From Coprinus comatus (lineage: Eukaryota > Basidiomycota > Agaricomycetes > Agaricales > Agaricaceae), in the NCBI GenBank assembly GCA_034638255.1, contig JAWPGT010000043.1:124001-188000 (forward strand): a stretch of DNA of 64,000 nt, written 5' to 3'. How positions within the stretch are numbered: position 1 is the stretch's first letter; every line of letters starts with the position of its first letter. This document shows positions 58,101 to 64,000 of this stretch, one piece after another. The notes below the pieces were generated by a model that was given only the letters and a program-made list of their open reading frames with translations, ran no database searches and was not told where the DNA came from. The position numbers were made by a program, and so were the translations under genes.

Positions 58101-58803
58101 TGAATCATATTTCTGTCCTATTGAGATGGTAATATATCAATAACTTAACATTCGAGCATTCCATATAGAGGTAAATTTACCTGTTAACTTTGGATGGTAC
58201 TCTCGTTTCAATTCTGTTACACGAGGAGGCTGGACAGTATCCAAAGAGGGAACATGTGGTGGGTTGTAGAAAGGAGCATTGGTTACGGGTAGAATTGGTA
58301 CTAAAGTAGAATAATATTAATTGCTTGGTACCTTGAAAAATCTAGGTAAACGTACTTTGGGTAAGGTGAGGGTCTACAGGATCCGGAGGCAAAGCCTCCT
58401 TTGGCGAAACACTGGGATGAGGACTAAGAGTAGAATACGGGGTTCCGCTTCGTTGGTTATTGTGGTAAGGAGATGGTATAGGGACTGAAGTCGGTAGTGG
58501 AATATTTGAATTTGGAATTCTGTAAACAATTAGCTAAATAAACAGTAGTAGTGTTTCTACTTGCTTACCTATGCTGTCGGGGTACTTGCTCTGCTAAACG
58601 TGCTCTCTAGTGGTTCAATTATAAGTTTATTACTTCAAATTAATGATAGATCAGAGGCAACTTACAAGTTCTATTGGCACTTCAAATGGTACAAGTTTGT
58701 GTTTCTTTTTAAAGTGTCGCTTATAACTACCCAAGGAACGAGTAACTTGATAACATCCAGCAAATGGACACTGGAAATGATAGGGAGAGGAATATACGGG
58801 CAT
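55169..58803 (-). CDS. Plavaka-type transposase
   Basis: Transposase of the Plavaka family, a CACTA/KDZ-related group expanded in mushroom fungi. The ATG at 58803 begins MPVYSSPYHFQCPFAGCYQV, a C2H2 zinc finger (CPFAGC ... HFKKKH). A proline-rich linker follows, then TLFKLWNQSASNASPFKN, PPWMDQDVEVYYRNPYEVVR, RFGDFMSGDWSWRQA, ATGNNTFWPLYISIG, and LKHGMTTPVLMRCPDGYYRK with FGLGPYIGDYPEQCLVA. Next come KHDPAFSEDSPFTPRTLAHT, ISPDLLHQIIKGVFKDHIIK, VRFHEHRKIFVSSGIR, MVHYGASIRAFGALNGLCSS with ITENRHISAVKDPYRRSNR, and the C-terminal FYVNKYIDHHAFEIAV. Exons are separated by about a dozen short introns and I see no frame break, so it may be functional. It is divergently paired with the gene at 59,125. 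Confidence 0.85.
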
Positions 58804-59124
58804 TGAAGAAGAGGAAAGGTAGCGGGGGTGGAAAGGAGATGTTGGAGGAAAGAACGAATGTCATGGAGACGTGTTGAGCCTAGTGGAAACGACAAGTCCT
58901 AAAATTCCTGAATAACAAAGGATGAGCTGGCAAGTAAATCAATAGAAAGATGCCATGACCAATAGATTCAGCAGTGATCGGGCATTATGATCAATAGCCG
59001 TCACCCCAATGTTTTGGTTTCCATTTAGTAGTTTTCGTTACCACCACAACTATGCTGGCAATTGGTTCGTTTTGCCTCTCTCTCTCTCTCTCTCTCTCTT
59101 CACTGATCATCTGCTTCTACTACC
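58804..59124. promoter_or_regulatory. Bidirectional intergenic region with a CT repeat
   Basis: 320 bp separates the divergent starts of the transposase (-) and the acidic nuclear protein (+). A (CT)n tract of about 24 bases lies at 59,077-59,100, 25 bp before the plus-strand ATG, in typical fungal CT-box position. Shared promoter is inference. Confidence 0.5.
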
Positions 59125-62100
59125 ATGCAAACTCGAGAATCAAACAGGGACAAGCATCCTGGCAATGTCGACCTTAGTTACTATGATCATATGGAAAGAG
59201 TAGATGATGAACATGAGGACAACTTACCACCTGTCAAATCACGTCCTAAACCAAGACCAAAGAAACGCAAGGCGCCTACTACTCAGCAGGGTGTGGACAT
59301 CAATCAGGTCCAAGAACTTCATGCAATTGAACACCAAAGTGCTCAAGATTATGCACATGCTGCATCTTATACTCCAGGACGAGCACCTCCGCAGGTAATT
59401 GCCAGGATAACAAGATACCCTGATGGTCGTAAAACATACGAGAAAGCGCCGGTTAGTTTATTGACTTGTAGTATACAATTATATGAAACTCACCCATAGT
59501 ATTTACCAGATGGAGGATCAAGGAGAGAGATACTATGAGGGCGGGGATGAGGTTGAGGACAAGGATGACGATGATGATGAGGACAAGTTGGATGACGATG
59601 AAAAAAAGGATGACGATGACGATGATGAAGAGTCCCAGTATCAAGCACCAAAAAAAAAGAGGAAAACAAATAACACAACGATATATGATATGGAGTCTGA
59701 CGACTCCATTGAATTTGTCGAAGACAACAGGCTACATGATGATTTAGTATGGTTTATTCTATGATGAATACTTCAGCAACTCATAGATTTTATAGATGGA
59801 ACAAGACGTACCGGATACTAATCGGCAACTTTACCAGACACCTGCACCAGTGGGTAAGAAGAGGGATTACAGTTTCCAACAAAACAATCGTGGGATGTGT
59901 CAAGACGAAGCTAGGAATCTATCTACCACCGAACATGCAAACCTAGTGAGAAGAGATTCGGAAACAGGTATGTATTTAGCAAACAAATATGTTGTATATG
60001 AAAATAACATACCATACTGAAGACTTGGACACTGAACGTATCGTTAACAACTTAACAAACCAGAGGGTTCCAGTTGCCAGGGCCTTGCGAGAACAGTCAC
60101 CATCATGGGGAGATCTTGTTAACATGCGTACACACACCATCGTAAATCCCAATCTAGAACAGGGTAAGTCTCTAATCAATGTTTAGTTCAATACCTTTAA
60201 CAATGATAGTGCGTAGGTGACAAGCAACAGCTATCTTCAGGTTTTATACAGGGTCATCAGGCGAATATTAACGAGGAAAATGATGCATATATTGCTTCAA
60301 ATGACCAAGGTGATAGTCGCAGTATGGATACAAGACAGCCTATAGAACCAGAAGATAGAAACTGGAATGTGCAGGTGAGTACATCGCTCCAAAATTCTCA
60401 ATGAACGATCTTACCTGAGTAATTACTGATCATATTTTGAAGATTCAGAGACATCGGGGTATGGACATGCAATCAAGAGTGGTATCGGGTGAAAATGTGA
60501 TTGAGTATTCCATTAGCAATGTTATTAAACGTGATACTCACATACGTGAAATAGGTATCGCATTCACAAGCATACAACCACTCAAAGTCAAGTCATAGGC
60601 AGGATACTGATAACGAGGTAAGTTGCAGACCATACTACAATAAACACCCAAGAAATATGTAAAGGGAAACCCCTAGGTTCACTGGCAGAGAGAGCGGCAT
60701 AATGAGCGACAGGAACAAAGGCCACCAGGAGATCAGGTAAAGTATCCCTTTTGACTCCTAATTTGCACGCCCGTTCTTATACCCCCTAGTACCGTCCAAA
60801 TATTTCACAAGCACATGGGAACCAGTTGAGAGAACAAGAACATGGTGTTAGAGGACAGCGGTTGGACAAAGGGAAGGGAGTAGAGAGACGACAACAGCAT
60901 CAGCAACGTGTAAGGAGCATTGTCAAACATGAAACCCTAACCTGATCTCCCATTCCCACAGTACCCAATCAACGATGACTGAAATCAGCCACACGCCCAA
61001 CCACACACTGTTACTCAGAGTAGTACAGGGGGTAACCGGTAAGTTTCACTTTCTCTCTGTGGTTCACGTTTGACAGTGTTCATTTCAGACAACGTAACAA
61101 AACTAGTACAAGACAACCACATTCTCAATCCCAGCATCTGCCCGCTCCTCCCACATCACACCGTTCAGTTCACAACGTCTATCATGTTACCGACAACTCT
61201 GGGCCCATCCCAGACCGTGATGAAAGAGTAGGCCCAGAGATGGAGGCTGCAGTAAACAGTCCTTATAAGGGGAGGAAGCGGGTCACTCAGAAGGTATTCA
61301 TCAAAGTTTTATACCATAAACCATCCGTCACTAACTCGCAATGGCAAATACTATTCCCTTACAGCATATAGTCCATCTAGTGGAGAGGTCCAATGACTCG
61401 GAAGAAGATAACCGGACAACCGTAAACATGAAGAACTTACCGGCTCCCGTGTTTCAGAAATGGAATAAAGTAATCATGCCCACTGTTTTTGAATGGGTAG
61501 CCGCACAGAGTGATCCTTGGAAATTTACAGATAAGGAGCTTATTCAAGCTCTTACTGTTATTTGCCAAGCTCATGTGAGGCCGGATTGGGAACTGGAGCA
61601 GGGTGATGAGAGCATCGAATTTCAACTCGTATGTTCACTTTTTCAAAAATCAGTTTAAGTTATCAGTATTTCTTAACTTTACCCATAGGCATCGCAACGC
61701 ATTAGTGACAGGTGGAAAACGATGTTCGGTTCACAAGCCTTTTGGTTACTGGAAGGTTTCTTCAACTCAAACCCTGAAGACTTCGATACCGATGAGAAAC
61801 GTCGTACTTGGAGTGCAAATCAGTTGGATACTTGCGATTTTCTTGTTGACAAAGAGTCCATGGTACGTAGTACACTTATACTCTCAGTAAAATTATAACT
61901 CATTGACAATCGTCATCCCAGAGTTTATTATTTATGAGTGAGATGATACTTAGGCTCTTGGCCTTACACATTGGTATTACAAAGGGAGCCATGTGGGTAC
62001 CTGAGCTCAAGAGCCACAACGAGAGATGGATTTATCCTCGGGGAGCACTGGCATTGGCAGCAACAGCAGTACGTCCAATTCAACCTATATTACAATTTAC

Positions 62101-63207
62101 CTGTATTCGAGTTATCTGACACAAAGCCTTTAATCGTAGCTTGAGCGTGCACTTACATTATGGGCGGACAGCTATGTCACCATCTCCGGCATTCGAGAAG
62201 TCACAAGTAACTCAAGCTCACGATCGTTGAAACGAATTCTCGATGCATCACAGCCAAATCATGATCCTATGCAAACTTCATTTTCGGAACTCATATGGGG
62301 TACTACAACATCGCAATATCTTGAGGACATGGATAAACTACCAACATACCATCTGAAGAACATACTTGCCAACACGCAGCCCTTCATTGGTCGGGGTACT
62401 CAAGGAGGTCCTGCTATAGTAAGACCTCCCATGGGAGAGAGGATGAATGGTAAACGTGGTAACCTGCTAGAATTTATTAATAATCGCAGACCTGGTGCAG
62501 TTTCAAGTTCAAGTCTACCCAGTCATCAAGCAGTAGTGCGTCCAATAAAGTTACCACACTCAGTTACTAACTTTCCATTCCCTTAGAACAATTACTCTGC
62601 TCCAGAGCCGGCTCGAGACACCTCCAACCGTCCATGCACTGCATCATCGCGTGTCTCGTCCGAGTTTGCTCCTTCGCTCCTACATCGACCGAACGTAACA
62701 AGCCGAGAGCAACGCCTGTCATCTCAGGCCCATGATGGCATCGCTCGCCAATCCTCGTCATTGTCAACGTCACGTCAATATCGAAACCACGCTAGCCCTG
62801 CTACTGCCAACTCGTCCGTGCCAACAAACCATCGATCTGAGTCTCGAAATCAGAGCCACACCCGTGCTATCGATCCTCCATACGAGTCCATTTCATCCGC
62901 ACCACATTATCACCCACCAGGGCCACCACCCCTGGCACCTCCAACACAAGCATACACTCCTCAAAATGATGCGTCCTTCTCATATGCCAACTCTTGCGAC
63001 TACTACACTCAGGAGGATTCCTACAGTCATGGTCAAGGTGATTACCTACCACCTAATTATGCTTCCAGTTCCCAGTATCACCCAACCCATGCTACTAACC
63101 TCAACATGCCTGGACCAAGTCACCTTCAACATCAAGGCTATCGAAATTCAGCTTCTCGTCAGGAATATAACTACAAAAACAATCATGCTAGTAACCGGTC
63201 ACGTTAA
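59125..63207 (+). CDS. Multi-exon acidic nuclear protein of unknown family, paired with the transposase
   Basis: Starts MQTRESNRDKHPGNVDLSYY. Basic clusters KPRPKKRKAP (exon 1) and PKKKRKT (exon 2) look like nuclear localisation signals and flank a run of about 40 Asp/Glu/Lys residues. A long low-complexity middle spans small exons with GQRLDKGKGVERRQQHQQ. The conserved-looking core begins near 61,430 with NLPAPVFQKWNKVIMPTVFE, then WKFTDKELIQALTVICQAHV, DRWKTMFGSQAFWLLEGFF, LFMSEMILRLLALHIGITKG, IYPRGALALAATALERALTL and SFSELIWGTTTSQYLEDMDK. A Pro/Tyr/Ser-rich tail ends at 63207. Helical globular core without a family I can name with certainty; similar proteins accompany transposons in mushroom genomes (recollection, unverified). 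Exon joins between 59,970 and 61,340 are approximate; no convincing break. Confidence 0.6.
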
Positions 63208-63479
63208 TGGGTAGCCACTGGTAGTTATTTCATTCAATTTATTCTGTTCACGTTCTTTCTACCAGACTATCACTAGTACTACAGTACTAGTTCTCTATTC
63301 TATCCTTACTATGCTTTAACTTCTGGTAGTGACTGTACATACATATGCTTCATGAGTTGTTGACTCGTATACCCAACTAGACTACTCTTATTTTATTTTA
63401 TTTTATTCCAGTGTTTATTGAGGATTCAAAAATGCAAACACGTTCAAATGATTATGATTTAATCATGTATACTATAGCA
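63208..63479. other. 3' flank with a TTTTA microsatellite
   Basis: Downstream of the acidic-protein gene. A short TTATTTTATTTTATTTTATT tract lies near 63,390-63,408. Confidence 0.4.
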
Positions 63480-63845
63480 GAACTTGAACCATTTGAACTG
63501 CTTATATATATTCGACCCACTTAATCAACTTGAGAACCCTTGAATTGGGTTTATTGGCTTGCAGAGGGCTTAAACGGACTTAATGGACTTTGCGGACTTA
63601 CAGACTTGATGAACTTTACAGGCTTAGTCACTTGAAACACTTTTTGCTTATATAGACTTGACGGACTTTGCAGGCTTGAAACACTTTTTGCTTGTGGGCT
63701 TAAACTGACTTGAGTCGACTTTTTTTAAGTTACTTCAAGTGACTTTTAAGTGTGGACATAGCTTAGATAATTTATTAACTTATGCCTTAAGATCAACTTA
63801 TATACTTTCATAAGTGTTTCTCAAGTAAAATAAGGTATGTATTAT
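63480..63845. repeat. Right subterminal-type repeats rich in GACTTGA/GGACTT words
   Basis: Units of about 10-20 bp recur: GGACTTAATGGACTTTGC, GGACTTACAGACTTGATG, ACTTGACGGACTTTGCAGG. CTTGAAACACTTTTTGCTT occurs twice (near 63,631 and 63,678). In inverted orientation they resemble the left repeats at 53,838-54,150. Confidence 0.6.
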
Positions 63846-64000
63846 TTTACTGATGTTATTGCGTCAGAGACAATCTGGACCGTTAAGGTTGAAAGGGAGT
63901 TACCATATTGAACAAGGAGGGCAGCACAAGTGGCACTCCATTGAGGAGGAATGTGTGTCATCAACATCAGTGCACGGAGGATACCGGGGACATTGATTGG
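63846..64000 (-). mobile_element. Fragment of a gag-like retroelement ORF (probably Ty1/copia)
   Basis: The minus strand reads one open frame from the window edge: INVPGILRALMLMTHIPPQW, then SATCAALLVQYGN and VQIVSDAI, breaking at about 63,856, exactly where the repeat array begins. The LP..W....A.L..Y / F..V...I pattern resembles copia-type gag. The element continues beyond the window. Confidence 0.4.

Overview
This window is a piece of a filamentous basidiomycete genome, most likely an agaricomycete. Protein genes are broken by many short (about 45-80 nt) GT-AG introns. Several families are typical of mushroom-forming fungi: a DUF6535-type membrane protein, F-box/leucine-rich proteins, an HsbA-like secreted protein, a Plavaka-type transposase and Ty3-type retroelements. 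No rRNA, CRISPR array or bacterial-style operon is visible. Exon joins below were made by eye from frame continuity and splice signals.

The left two thirds (1-40,850) is mostly ordinary gene territory. In order: the 3' part of the DNA polymerase alpha catalytic subunit gene (+), a decayed F-box/LRR gene (-), a tRNA-Asp with an 11-nt intron (-), an aquaglyceroporin (+) convergent with coproporphyrinogen oxidase (-), an HsbA-like secreted protein (+), a kinase-like gene with a duplicated remnant of its own 3' end upstream (+), a possible DUF6593-like relic (-), the COQ8/ABC1 ubiquinone-biosynthesis kinase (-), a large F-box protein (-), the ribosome-assembly zinc-finger protein Bud20/ZNF593 (+), a microbial-type PARG-like protein (-), a small secreted protein (-), a damaged DUF6535 gene (+), the spliceosomal cyclophilin CWC27 (+), the ER ubiquitin-conjugating enzyme UBC6 (+) and thymidylate kinase (-). 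These are independent housekeeping or lineage-specific genes, not a pathway cluster.

The right third (about 40,900-64,000) is a transposon-rich, CpG-depleted island. It holds a 1.35-kb terminal-inverted-repeat element starting CATCAG (42,154-43,506), a long decayed stretch with about 670 bases lacking any CpG, and the second copy of a 1.16-kb hAT-like non-autonomous element whose first copy lies at 7,438-8,597. It also holds a truncated PEP-mutase/isocitrate-lyase-family gene containing a 10-nt micro-exon, nested gag-like and Ty3-type retroelement pieces, and a G-poor tandem-repeat tract.

The island ends in a divergent gene pair: an apparently complete Plavaka-type transposase (-, 55,169-58,803) and a multi-exon acidic nuclear protein of unknown family (+, 59,125-63,207). 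The pair shares a 320-bp intergenic region and is flanked by repetitive sequence rich in CTTGA-like words, with a 10-bp inverted match (CATCAGTAAA) 10 kb apart. The best candidate for something undescribed is this roughly 10-kb composite unit, together with the smaller CATCAG element that may be its non-autonomous relative.
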